This document shows positions 27,235 through 35,305 of a DNA stretch of 64,000 nt, piece after piece. The DNA is taken from the NCBI GenBank assembly GCA_900696515.1, contig CAADGK010000133.1, positions 62,001 to 126,000 of the forward strand, in the 5' to 3' direction. Made by a program: the position numbers and the translations under genes. Within the stretch, counting starts at the first letter, position 1. Each line of letters begins with the position of its first letter. The notes under the pieces were generated by a model. That model did not search any database, was not told the DNA's origin, and worked only from the letters and a program-made list of their open reading frames with translations. The DNA is from an uncultured Nitrosospira sp. GTDB lineage: Bacteria > Nitrospirota > Nitrospiria > Nitrospirales > Nitrospiraceae.

Positions 27235-27388
27235 GAACGCATCAAAACAGTGAGAGGTGGTGAGACAGCGAGGTATCGGCTTACAACGGCTTGGCGGGCG
27301 CACGCATGAACGTATCCATCTGACGGCTTTTTTCGGAGCATAAGCTTATTGCCCTGAGCCTACTACCATCACACGTCACGGTTTATGT

Positions 27389-27817
27389 TCAGGCTTGCTC
27401 AAGGATGCGGAGGAAGTCATGGGCCGTGATCATGCGTACGCCTCGGTATTCCTCAAGATCGAGCAAATCTGAGTCCCCACTCACCAGATACCCGGCACGT
27501 CCTTCCAGGGCAGCAACCAAATATTTGTCGTCATCAGGATCTTTCTCAACCGCTCGAACGTTCAACCTGCCCTCCGTGGGTTCCGCAATTAACGCAAGCG
27601 CAATGACCCATCGGTCGATCTCGTCAACGGACAAACTGTGGTACCGCCTGACACGTGGATAATTCAGCCCACGTCGTACTTCATCAAAGATGGTAGAAGA
27701 ACCGATAAGATGAAACGCCTGATGCTCCAACAAGAGGCGAAAAACCTTGCTTGGAGTTCCCTGTGGACGGAGGAGGGCACTGATATGAATATTGGCATCA
27801 AGAACCGCTCGAATCAC
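27389..27817 (-). CDS. PIN-domain toxin
   Basis: A 142-residue ribonuclease-type toxin. Acidic metal-binding residues are visible: Asp in MIRAVLDANIHISAL, Glu in TIFDEVRRGL, Asp in KDPDDDKYLVAAL and Asp in LVSGDSDLLDL. It starts 3 bp after the stop of the upstream antitoxin gene. It belongs to the putative toxin PIN subfamily rather than VapC proper. Confidence 0.88.
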   Translation of the reverse strand: MIRAVLDANIHISALLRPQGTPSKVFRLLLEHQAFHLIGSSTIFDEVRRGLNYPRVRRYHSLSVDEIDRWVIALALIAEPTEGRLNVRAVEKDPDDDKYLVAALEGRAGYLVSGDSDLLDLEEYRGVRMITAHDFLRILEQA

Positions 27818-27820
27818 GGA

Positions 27821-28093
27821 TTACTTTCGACGCGACTTGCGTGTACGATGTTTGGCCTCGTTGGCCAGCTGATCAACCTTACTCTGAGACGAATCGCCTG
27901 CTCGTTTCGAAAGCGTCGCGAGCAAATGCAGTCGCGCGGCTTCCTGCATTTGCTCAAGCCGCTCGACCGGAACCATCGCCGCCAGGGCTTTTCCTTTGCG
28001 TTCGATCACGAATTGATCATGCCGGAGCGCCACCCGATTGAGAAGATCCCCGAGTCGCTGACGCATCTCCAATGTGGATACCGTTTCAATCAT
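27821..28093 (-). CDS. Phd/YefM-type antitoxin
   Basis: A 90-residue antitoxin with the Phd/YefM N-terminal DNA-binding pattern (TVSTLEMRQRLGDLLNRVAL, FVIERKGKALAAMVPVERLE) and a lysine/arginine-rich tail likely contacting the toxin. First gene of the pair with the PIN toxin. Confidence 0.85.
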   Translation of the reverse strand: MIETVSTLEMRQRLGDLLNRVALRHDQFVIERKGKALAAMVPVERLEQMQEAARLHLLATLSKRAGDSSQSKVDQLANEAKHRTRKSRRK

Positions 28094-28271
28094 GGATCAC
28101 CTCATCTCTATCAAGTAGTATAGTTGCCACATATGGACTAGTCAATCGAATCTCCGGGACGGCTCTGTGCCAACTTCCCTGGAAAAACCTTCGACTATCC
28201 TCGTTGTAAAGCGTTCACCTATTTCTATCCCGACTAGACTCACAATCAGTGAAGGGGCTCAGGTCTTGCCA

Positions 28272-28661
28272 TCACAGACTGGCCCGCTCGGCCTGCTTCA
28301 GCCGACGGCTCACTGTCGCATAGTGCACACCCAGGCAGTCGGCAATCTCCCGCAGTCGATATCCGTATTGCCGATAGGCTGCCGCAATGAGGGACGCCTC
28401 TTCCCCTCGCCGCTGAAACACCGCGTGCAGTGGTGGTCGCTTCGCGTGAGTTTGACGACGCGGAATTTCTTGAATCACGCGATCCGGTTGATGCTGTACA
28501 ATGAACTGATCCGACCCGAGATAGATCTGCCCACGCAGCTGCTCCCAGGGGCGTGGCCCCTCTCGGCCTTCTCACACAAACCGCCGATACCGGCCCTGCG
28601 CCTCCTGCCGCCGCCCACCAAATTGTGCCAACACCCGGTCGGTGGAGAGCCAGACCGGCCC
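28272..28661 (-). pseudogene. Remnant of a REP-associated tyrosine transposase
   Basis: Reading the minus strand from about 28661 gives PVWLSTDRVLAQFGGRRQE, then RYRRFV, an in-frame TGA (28572-28574), and after it WEQLRGQIYLGSDQFIVQHQ and a helix-turn-helix end, LREIADCLGVHYATVSRRLK. This is the C-terminal half of a REP-associated (Y1/HUH) transposase with its terminal DNA-binding helix. The catalytic N-terminal half is missing, and the nonsense codon confirms decay. The broken 5' end abuts a truncated porin gene on the other strand. Confidence 0.75.
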
Positions 28662-28679
28662 GGTGGTCTCCCAGGATCG

Positions 28680-29447
28680 GGATTCCCACCGGGTACAGAA
28701 CTGGAACTGAACGGAAAAGGCACGACGGCAGGATTCAACGCCAGCTTTCTCTATACCCCTTGGCGAACCAGCGACGGCAAACCCCGTCTCTCCTTCGCCG
28801 GGATTTGGCGAAGCCAAGCGGTGTTGCCCTTGAACGGTACCCTTTTGGCTAATGGCTCCCGCGTCGCAGACGCATCCACGTCTATGCGGCTGCCGGAAGT
28901 CTGGACTGGCGGCATCGCCTACTGGCCGGTCCGCAATCATGAACGGGAGTGGAAGATTGAAGTGGATGTGGACTACGTGCGATGGCAGGCCATCCGAGAT
29001 GCGTCGGTGCATCTATCCAACGGCAATGTCTTACCAAGCCCGCAACAATGGACGAATACTTTCACGGTCAATCTCGGCACCGAATATAAGCTGCTCGGGA
29101 TCACATCCTCCCGGGGATGGGATGTCGCCCTGCGCACCGGTTACATTCGTTCCCACAGTCCGATAGCGGACCTCAGTTTCGATCCTTCCCTCGCGGACAG
29201 CGATGTGCATATCGTAACCAGCGGCATCGGATTTCGCTGCCATGCCGGCGGGAGACTCTTTGGATTGATTGCATGTGCGGATGCGGAAAAGGGTCTCTTT
29301 GCCAGATCCGCTATCGGTCTGGATGTCTTCTACCAGGCCTTTGTCTTCGACACCCGCACGGTGACCGGCAGCCCCAATCCCACCGTCAACGGCACCTACC
29401 ACACCACGAATCACGCCGGCGGCGCGACCTTCCGGATGAATTTTTAG
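28680..29447 (+). pseudogene. 5'-truncated FadL/OmpP1-family outer-membrane protein
   Basis: From about 28680 the plus strand encodes GFPPGTELELNGKGTTAGFN and continues to NHAGGATFRMNF at the stop, the C-terminal half of a FadL-type long-chain fatty acid or hydrocarbon channel (ends in the terminal beta-strand phenylalanine). The N-terminal hatch, signal peptide and about 200 residues are missing. The frame stays open upstream to 28167, but that part only runs antisense through the transposase remnant and carries no signal peptide. Confidence 0.65.
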
Positions 29448-29462
29448 AGCAAGAAATACAAA

Positions 29463-29484
29463 GGCCCGCCATCCCAGGCGGGCC
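29463..29484 (-). terminator. Rho-independent terminator of hsp20
   Basis: An 8-bp perfect GC stem (ggcccgcc 29463-29470, ggcgggcc 29477-29484) with a 6-base loop. On the minus strand it is followed by TTTGTATTT, as expected for termination of the Hsp20 gene that ends at 29514. It may also stop the remnant porin transcript from the other side. Confidence 0.75.
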
Positions 29485-29513
29485 ATTGCCTATACGACAC
29501 TCTCAGCTCCAAC

Positions 29514-29963
29514 TTACGCCACCTTCACCTCGATGGCTTTCGGTTTTGCCTTCTCCGACTTCGGCAGATGGAGGTTCAACACCCCATCCTTGAACTCGGC
29601 CTTCACCTTCTCCTCATCGATCACATCCGGAAGCGAGAAGGTCCGGACAAAGCTCCCGTACGAGCGCTCGATCCGATGGTACTTTTTCCCCTTCTCCTCC
29701 TTCTCGTGTTTCCGTTCGCCCTGGATCGTGAGCACGCCGTCTTCCAGCGTCACCTTCACGTCCTCCTTCTTCACATCAGGAATCTCGGCCTTGATCTGAT
29801 ATTCCCCGTCCGTCTCACTGATATCGACGGACGGCGTCCAATCGGCCACGACCATCGTTTCCTTGCCGTTGGTCCGTGGGGCGGACGGACGGGCGAACAT
29901 GCGATTCAATCGATCCGACACTTCTTCCAATTCTCGAAACGGATCCCATCGTACGAGCGTCAT
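29514..29963 (-). CDS. Hsp20 / alpha-crystallin small heat-shock protein
   Basis: A 149-residue cytoplasmic ATP-independent chaperone that holds unfolding proteins. Begins MTLVRWDPFRELEEVSDRLN, with the alpha-crystallin domain (WTPSVDISETDGEYQIKAEI to FKDGVLNLHLPKSEKAK) covering about residues 42-140. A strong ribosome binding site (AAAGGAGGG) precedes the ATG. A terminator follows it. No heat-shock promoter was clearly seen. Confidence 0.95.
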   Translation of the reverse strand: MTLVRWDPFRELEEVSDRLNRMFARPSAPRTNGKETMVVADWTPSVDISETDGEYQIKAEIPDVKKEDVKVTLEDGVLTIQGERKHEKEEKGKKYHRIERSYGSFVRTFSLPDVIDEEKVKAEFKDGVLNLHLPKSEKAKPKAIEVKVA

Positions 29964-30075
29964 AGCACCCTCCTTTATTAGGACTTCTGGTTGTTTGCGC
30001 TGGCGCTGCGCCGATTCGCTTGCTTGGTCAAGAGGTAAATCTATTCAGCGAGAAGTCAAGAGTCTGGACGGGCAC

Positions 30076-30163
30076 CTGAGTTTCAGGTTTCACGTTCAAA
30101 GTTTCACGCTAGGCCGAAATTAGGAACCTCACCCTTGAAACATGAAACCTGAGACTTGAAACC
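30076..30163. repeat. Imperfect palindrome of GTTTCA words (member 2)
   Basis: Left arm 30076-30108 (contains gagtttcaggtttcacgttc) and right arm 30133-30163 (contains cttgaaacatgaaacctgag) form a long imperfect hairpin. Each arm repeats a GTTTCA/TGAAAC word with a period of 7-9 bp. It lies between the citrate synthase 3' end and the Hsp20 5' end. Confidence 0.6.
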
Positions 30164-30237
30164 ATTGGGCCGAAACGCTTCACGCACGTGGAAGCGACGC
30201 GAGAACGCCCCAAAAGGACTGTTGCACCATACTCAGG

Positions 30238-31371
30238 CTACCGCCGGTCGATCGGCACGTAGGGCCGATTATGTTCGCCGGCGTAGATTTGATCCGGGCG
30301 GAACAGCTTGTTTTCACGCAGCTGCTCCAACCAATGGGCCAACCAGCCGGACACTCGCGCCATGGCAAAGAGCGGCGTAAAGAGATCGACGTCGATGCCC
30401 ATCTTGTCGTAGATGATGCCGGAATAGAAATCGACGTTTGGATAAATGCCCTTCTTGTTCAGGGATTCGCCCGCCGCCCGTTCAACCTCCAGAGCAACCT
30501 CATAGAGAGGAGAACTGCCGCACTCTTTGAATAACCGCCGACAGAGGTCTTGAAGGACGGTCGCCCGAGGATCTTTGACCTTATAGACACGGTGGCCGAA
30601 TCCCATCAGCTTTGTCTTGCTCTGCAGCGCTCGTTCGACGTAGGCCCGTGCCTTCTCGGCCGTGCCGATCTCCTTCAGCATCATCACCACTTCTTCATTC
30701 GCCCCGCCATGCAGGGGCCCCTTCAGTGCACCAATCGACGAGGCCACCACGGTATAGGGATCAGCCAGTGTGGAGGCCGTGACAAGCCCCGTAAAGGTCG
30801 AGGCATTCATCGTGTGTTCGGCATGAAGAATCAGGCAGTCATCGAACACCTCCGCCCACACCGGCGGCGTGATTGACTCCGTCAGCATGTACAGAAAGTT
30901 TTCGCTGAACCCGAGATCATCGCGAGGAGGAATAGGATCGTCGCCATGGCGCAGTCGCGCCCAGGCCGCCACGATCGTCGGCAGCTTTGCCACAAGCCGC
31001 ACCGCGCTCCAATAGTTGTTCTCGACATCCTTGACGTTGCGGCCGGGATAAAACATGCCGAGTGCCGCCACAGCCGCCTGCAACGCATCCATGGGATGCC
31101 CCGTCTCAGGGAGGTCCTTCAGCAGATCGATGATGCGGAACTTGATGCGCCGGTGATGAGTGATATCGTTTGTCCATTGTTGAAATTCGCTTACGGAAGG
31201 CAAATGGCCGAAGAGAAGAAGATAGGCCGTTTCCAGATACGATGAATCCGCGCAGAGCGTCTCGACCCGAATCCCGCGATATTCAAGAATCCCGCGTTGA
31301 CCGTCCACATCGCTGATCGACGAGGTGGCAGCCGGCACTCCGGCGAGACCAGGCATGAAATCATGTGGCAT
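30238..31371 (-). CDS. gltA: Citrate synthase
   Basis: Condenses oxaloacetate and acetyl-CoA to citrate. The 377 residues match the shorter type I bacterial enzymes. Catalytic elements are readable: LHAEHTMNASTF with the first histidine near 182, GFGHRVYKVKDPRA near 258, and the aspartate in NVDFYSGIIY near 310. The start MPHDFMPGLAGVPAATSSIS is typical. Could be a 2-methylcitrate synthase by family similarity alone, but no prp genes are nearby. Confidence 0.92.
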   Translation of the reverse strand: MPHDFMPGLAGVPAATSSISDVDGQRGILEYRGIRVETLCADSSYLETAYLLLFGHLPSVSEFQQWTNDITHHRRIKFRIIDLLKDLPETGHPMDALQAAVAALGMFYPGRNVKDVENNYWSAVRLVAKLPTIVAAWARLRHGDDPIPPRDDLGFSENFLYMLTESITPPVWAEVFDDCLILHAEHTMNASTFTGLVTASTLADPYTVVASSIGALKGPLHGGANEEVVMMLKEIGTAEKARAYVERALQSKTKLMGFGHRVYKVKDPRATVLQDLCRRLFKECGSSPLYEVALEVERAAGESLNKKGIYPNVDFYSGIIYDKMGIDVDLFTPLFAMARVSGWLAHWLEQLRENKLFRPDQIYAGEHNRPYVPIDRR

Positions 31372-31510
31372 AACATCCCCCTCAGACGTGAACGATTTTC
31401 CTCTGCCTCAGCAGTCCTCCTCACCATCATACTCTCCTCGCCGCCCCTCGTCATTCTTGCAATGGCTGATCCCTGCTTGGCATACTTATTTTATTGAGCT
31501 CCGGACGGAG

Positions 31511-31900
31511 ATGAAACACACCGCCATTCTCATTGGGTGCCTTCTTCTGGTCGCAAGCGCGATGCCCACGCCATCCGCCTTGGCTGATGAAGAACTCATC
31601 GCCTTTGCCGTGGTGACCGAGCTCCCTAAAGACAAGAGGCGAGTCCCTGCAAAGGTCTCCCTTGATGGATCGGTCAGCGACATGATGCTGCTGGCCTCCG
31701 ACGAGATGCTCTCCAATTTGGCATGGAAACAACTCGAAACCTGTCATGCGCTCAAACTGGCAGGACACAAAACGTCCGAGGGATTTCTGGTCCGCACGGT
31801 ACGCGCCATTGATGGCGCCATGCTCCCCATGACGTTGCAAGGCATTGAAGGCGATTGCCTGCTCAAAAAGGCCTTGGAGGTGGCGCCCTTTGTCGACTGA
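31511..31900 (+). CDS. Small exported protein, unknown
   Basis: A 129-residue protein with a clear signal peptide (MKHTAILIGCLLLVASAMPT, cleavage near ALADEE). The mature part is acidic and has two cysteines (ETCHALKL and EGDCLLKK) that could form a disulfide. No family recognised. It is divergent from the citrate synthase gene. Confidence 0.65.
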   Translation: MKHTAILIGCLLLVASAMPTPSALADEELIAFAVVTELPKDKRRVPAKVSLDGSVSDMMLLASDEMLSNLAWKQLETCHALKLAGHKTSEGFLVRTVRAIDGAMLPMTLQGIEGDCLLKKALEVAPFVD

Positions 31901-31969
31901 CAGCGCTCAGGATACCCAAACGGGCTGCCTGCTTGTGTCGCGTGCACGGACGTGAAACCGTTCCAGTCA

Positions 31970-32057
31970 ACGGCTTTGCGTTTCATGTTTCAAGTTTGAG
32001 ATTTCAGGTTTTTGGTTACTGCATGACTTGAAACATTGAACATGAAACTTGAAACTC
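31970..32057. repeat. Imperfect palindrome of GTTTCA words (member 3)
   Basis: Left arm about 31977-32013 (gtttcatgtttcaagtttga) and right arm about 32026-32057 (ttgaacatgaaacttgaaac) form a hairpin between two convergent genes. The words match those of the palindromes at 30076 and 32505. Confidence 0.6.
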
Positions 32058-32120
32058 TGGATCAAAAGAACGGACGGGTGGGCAGCACGGCACAAACTGG
32101 CGGCTGGATACTAAGCCGAA

Positions 32121-32489
32121 TCAGGCCGCACAGTCTGGGCACTGTTCAGGCTCGTGGTCGGATTCGCGTTCTTCGAGCGTCAGAGGAAAGAGCATGTCGC
32201 AGGATCGGCAGTGGCGAATTTCAAAGTACGGAACGCCCTGCTCATCAATCTCGGTCGGAAGCAGAAGCTCTCGCGGATCATAGCCCACAAGAGCGTCATC
32301 GCTGAACTTCACGACTGCAAGCCGGTCGTTGAACGCTTCAAAGGCGGCTTCCTGCCCTTTGCGGCTCAACACATGTCCCAGGGCGACAACCGGCTGTCCC
32401 TTGCGCTTGATCCGGAGATCTTTGAGGGTTCGTTGAGAAGCCGTGGCACAGGCAAACTGACCGGCAGAACTGGTTCCGACCCATGGCAT
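32121..32489 (-). CDS. Hypothetical protein with C-terminal zinc ribbon
   Basis: A 122-residue protein. The last 30 residues contain two cysteine pairs, CRSCDMLFPL and EQCPDC, spaced like a zinc ribbon. The central part (VVALGHVLSRKGQEAAFEAF) is not recognised. GGAGGGG precedes the ATG region, supporting expression. It is flanked on both sides by GTTTCA-word palindromes. Confidence 0.65.
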   Translation of the reverse strand: MPWVGTSSAGQFACATASQRTLKDLRIKRKGQPVVALGHVLSRKGQEAAFEAFNDRLAVVKFSDDALVGYDPRELLLPTEIDEQGVPYFEIRHCRSCDMLFPLTLEERESDHEPEQCPDCAA

Positions 32490-32504
32490 CGCATACCCCT
32501 CCTA

Positions 32505-32577
32505 CCTGTTTCAGGTTTCACGTGTCATGTTTCAAGTTGTTCAGAAAGCAAAAACCTGAAACCTTAAACTTGAAACC
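32505..32577. repeat. Imperfect palindrome of GTTTCA words (member 4)
   Basis: Left arm 32507-32538 (gtttcaggtttcacgtgtca) and right arm 32553-32577 (acctgaaaccttaaacttga) between two divergent genes. Since this copy is at the 5' end of both neighbours it cannot simply be a terminator. Confidence 0.6.
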
Positions 32578-32647
32578 AGATTGATTGGGATCTAACATAG
32601 ACTAAAAAAACCCGTCAAGACAGGTCTTCTTTACCCAGGAGTCTTTC

Positions 32648-32998
32648 ATGGCAGACATCACGATCTATCACAAACCGACATGCACGACATGCCGGCAAGC
32701 GGTTCAACGGCTGAAAGAGAGCGGCAAGCCCTTCACCGCCGTCAACTACTACGAACAAGCGTTCTCCAAATCCCAGCTCAAGAAGCTGCTCAAAAAGGCC
32801 GGACTCTCCCCTCTGGATGTGCTTCGCACGAAGGAAGAGATTTATCAGGAGCTGGGACTCGGGAAAAAGCAGCTGTCCGACGATGAGCTGCTTGATCTGA
32901 TGGTCCAATATCCGGATCTGATTCAACGACCGATCGTCGAAAAAGGAGACCAGGCGATTCTGGCACGGCCGGCGGAATCGATTGAGAAACTCTTGTAA
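32648..32998 (+). CDS. ArsC/Spx-family thioredoxin-fold protein
   Basis: A 116-residue protein of the arsenate reductase-like family. It begins MADITIYHKPTCTTCRQAVQ with a CTTC redox pair at residues 12-15 and ends with the family's IVEKGDQAILARP segment. The CxxC differs from classic ArsC, which uses a single catalytic cysteine, so this may be a redox adaptor or Spx-like protein rather than an arsenate reductase. No ars genes are nearby. Confidence 0.82.
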   Translation: MADITIYHKPTCTTCRQAVQRLKESGKPFTAVNYYEQAFSKSQLKKLLKKAGLSPLDVLRTKEEIYQELGLGKKQLSDDELLDLMVQYPDLIQRPIVEKGDQAILARPAESIEKLL

Positions 32999-33029
32999 GA
33001 CGGTGACGAGTTATCCGGCGTCATGGAAA

Positions 33030-33100
33030 CCAAGCTTGAGGTTGAGGCTCAGGTTCAGCGGATCTACACGCTCCACTCAGCCTTAACCTCGATCTTGGCC
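33030..33100. repeat. Imperfect palindrome of TTGAGGT words (second copy)
   Basis: Left arm (ccaagcttgaggttgaggct) pairs closely with right arm (cagccttaacctcgatcttg). It is the same word family as the palindrome at 16663-16740 and lies between convergent genes. Confidence 0.6.
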
Positions 33101-33134
33101 CGCTCGGTTTCACTCGCGACAGACTACGAGCGGC

Positions 33135-34343
33135 TCAGTGGTCCGTGGTCTGTTCGGAAGGCGACCACCGAAGCGTGCGTGTGGTGGGGTCGACGGTGAA
33201 GGACAACTTTCCATCTAACGCTCCGAGCAAGAGATCCCCGACCAAAATTCGCCGCCACCCCTTGAGGAGCGGAAGATCCAACGTCGATCGGTTGACCTTG
33301 GCATCGACCAACTCTTGAAGATCGGACGTCGTGGCCAAGAGGGTCGGCGCGATCTCTTCCTGCAGGGCTCGCGCCTTCACGATCGCCTGCAACAGCTCCA
33401 CCAGTCCATTGAATTCCGGCTCGGGCTTGCGCTCTTTGCTCAACACAGGCCAGGCCGACGGGGGAAGCGCGAGTGCGGCCTGAATGGTCGCCAGAATCGA
33501 CTCTCCATTGCGGTCGATCTCGGAACCGTGGAGCCCCCTGACCTTCCGTAACTCATCCTGGTGCCGCGGCGGATGCCGTGCCAACTGGAGCAGCACCTCG
33601 TCCCGGACGACCCGGCTTCGCGGCACATTCCGCCGCTTCGCTTCCCCTTCACGCCAGGCTGCGAGCTCCCGAAGAACGGCTGCCGCCTTCGGCTTCAGTT
33701 GATCCCATCCCCGTATGCGCTGATAGCGTTCCTGCGGTTCCCGCCGGGCCTCGCCGACGGCTCCTTCCAGGCGCGCAAACTCTTCATGGGCCCACGGCAA
33801 CCGGCCGAGTTTGGACAACTTGGTCTCCAGATGATCATGGATCGCCAACAGAAACGTCACGTCTTCCAATGCATAGGCCAGTTGATCGTCGGACAGCGGT
33901 CGCGCACTCCAATTGGTGAACGTATGGGCCTTGTCCAATCGCCTTCCATGCACCCGCTGAACAAGATTGGCATAGGCGACCTGTGAGCCAAATCCCACCA
34001 TGGCTGCCGCGATTTGGGTATCGAAAAATGGTTTCGGGATCTGCCCGGCATGGACCGCAAAGAGATCCAGGTCTTGCCGACCGGCATGCACGACCTTTTG
34101 AACCCGCTCATCGCAGACAAGCTCCCAAAACTCATCGAGGCCGCCATCCGACAACACCGCCGGAAAATCGATGACGGCCGCCGTCCGTTCGGTCGCGACT
34201 TGAATCAACTCGAGCTTGGGAACGAAACTGTCTTCCCCGACGAATTCCGTATCCAGCGCCAGACGGGAACTGTCACGGAGCCGCCGGCACAACTCGCCGA
34301 GCGCGTCGCCGCTGGTAATGTACTGTGGTGGAGTCAACATCAT
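33135..34343 (-). CDS. rnd: Ribonuclease D
   Basis: 3'-5' exoribonuclease involved in RNA maturation. The 402 residues carry the DEDD exonuclease motifs: LALDTEFVGEDSF near 30, HAGRQDLDLFAVH near 90 and QLAYALEDVTFLLAIHDHLE near 160. An HRDC-type region follows (REPQERYQRIRGWDQLKPKA onward). It begins 10 bp after the J-domain gene, so the two form an operon. Confidence 0.9.
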   Translation of the reverse strand: MMLTPPQYITSGDALGELCRRLRDSSRLALDTEFVGEDSFVPKLELIQVATERTAAVIDFPAVLSDGGLDEFWELVCDERVQKVVHAGRQDLDLFAVHAGQIPKPFFDTQIAAAMVGFGSQVAYANLVQRVHGRRLDKAHTFTNWSARPLSDDQLAYALEDVTFLLAIHDHLETKLSKLGRLPWAHEEFARLEGAVGEARREPQERYQRIRGWDQLKPKAAAVLRELAAWREGEAKRRNVPRSRVVRDEVLLQLARHPPRHQDELRKVRGLHGSEIDRNGESILATIQAALALPPSAWPVLSKERKPEPEFNGLVELLQAIVKARALQEEIAPTLLATTSDLQELVDAKVNRSTLDLPLLKGWRRILVGDLLLGALDGKLSFTVDPTTRTLRWSPSEQTTDH

Positions 34344-34353
34344 CTCCGATCGA

Positions 34354-34983
34354 TTATTCAGATGGGCTGTAGGGACGATCCGGCGGGCGCATCGGTTCCG
34401 TGTTACTCAGGCTAAGGTATTCCTTGAGGAACTGGTAGGCTTCCAGCATCCGGCGCAGTTCCGGTTCTGAGCTGCGATCCCCGTTGTTGGCATCCGGATG
34501 GAGCTGCTTGGCCTTCGTCCTGAAAGACGCGGTCACATCGGCCAGCGAGCTTCCGAATTCGACGCCCATGATGGCATAGGCATCCACCGCGTTGTTCACC
34601 CCGGCCGGATTCTCCGACAAGGGTCCCGCTCCGCTGGCGGCCTTCAACATATCGGCCAGACTGACCCGCTTGCGCCGCCGCCGCGGGCGTTCCCGAATTT
34701 CACTGTCGAACTCATCCCAGCGATCTTCGACGAACTCCAACCGTGACTCCAACCGCATGGCGCCGCTCAGATCCCGAATGACCTCCAACTCTTCTTCAAT
34801 TTCGACCAGCGACTTGATGACCTCCTCCAGGCCATGTTCCACCTGAAAAAACCCGTCCACCCGTTCTTCCATCATGGTCTCGACCGCCACGTCCAGGCTC
34901 TCCTCGGTTTTGGCGCGCAAGGACCCGATCCGCTTTTGCATCCCTGTTCGGAACTTCAAAAATTTGGCGGTTGAGAACGGCAT
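34354..34983 (-). CDS. J-domain (DnaJ-like) protein
   Basis: A 209-residue co-chaperone-like protein. The N-terminal 90 residues are helical and probably coiled coil, an arginine-rich link (RPRRRRKR) follows, and the C-terminal part has a J domain with YAIMGVEFGSSLADVTASFR and the HPD tripeptide in KQLHPDANNG. The J domain is C-terminal rather than N-terminal as in DnaJ. GGGGAG precedes the ATG. The link to the downstream RNase D gene suggests an RNA-related role, which is inference. Confidence 0.8.
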   Translation of the reverse strand: MPFSTAKFLKFRTGMQKRIGSLRAKTEESLDVAVETMMEERVDGFFQVEHGLEEVIKSLVEIEEELEVIRDLSGAMRLESRLEFVEDRWDEFDSEIRERPRRRRKRVSLADMLKAASGAGPLSENPAGVNNAVDAYAIMGVEFGSSLADVTASFRTKAKQLHPDANNGDRSSEPELRRMLEAYQFLKEYLSLSNTEPMRPPDRPYSPSE

Positions 34984-35044
34984 CGCACTCCCCTGATGTC
35001 CAAGGGGCGCATTCTACCATAGGCGATGCGCCGGTCTGAAGGCT

Positions 35045-35208
35045 CTAACAGGATGCTGAAAAAGACCGCCAGCGACGTTCCCTGCCTTCGCCGGAGCGGC
35101 TTCGCGCAGGCAGGTCGCGTCGCTCAGAGGTTCAACGTACCGAAGCGTACGCCTCGCCCCTTCACTTGCTGCGGCCTTGCTGGACAGTCTTTTTGAGCAT
35201 CCTGTTAG
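35045..35208. repeat. Palindromic repeat element, copy 2
   Basis: Starts CTAACAGGATGCTGAAAAAG and ends CTTTTTGAGCATCCTGTTAG, terminal inverted repeats of about 22 bp with one mismatch. Compared with copy 1 it has an extra 33-36-bp segment (about 35080-35115) that is itself a small palindrome (cctgcc ... ggcagg). It is non-coding and lies upstream of the J-domain gene. Confidence 0.8.
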
Positions 35209-35305
35209 TCTTGTAGCGTCATTTCAGCCAACTTGTTGGCATGAGCCGAGTTTTTCCGCAACCGGCTAAACAGCTTGATACACCGGCTGGATGAAGGGAG
35301 TGCCC

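Noticed and set aside
28167-29447. A 426-codon plus-strand frame that could be taken as one full protein
   Set aside because: Its first 170 codons run antisense through the transposase remnant and show no signal peptide or porin features; only the part after about 28680 looks like a FadL-type barrel.
26098-32577. The repeated GTTTCA blocks as a CRISPR array
   Set aside because: Units are only 6-9 bp, degenerate, without unique spacers of constant length, and no cas genes are in the window.
32648-32998. Arsenate reductase arsC
   Set aside because: The CxxC active site and lack of arsenic genes do not support a specific arsenate role; a broader family call is safer.
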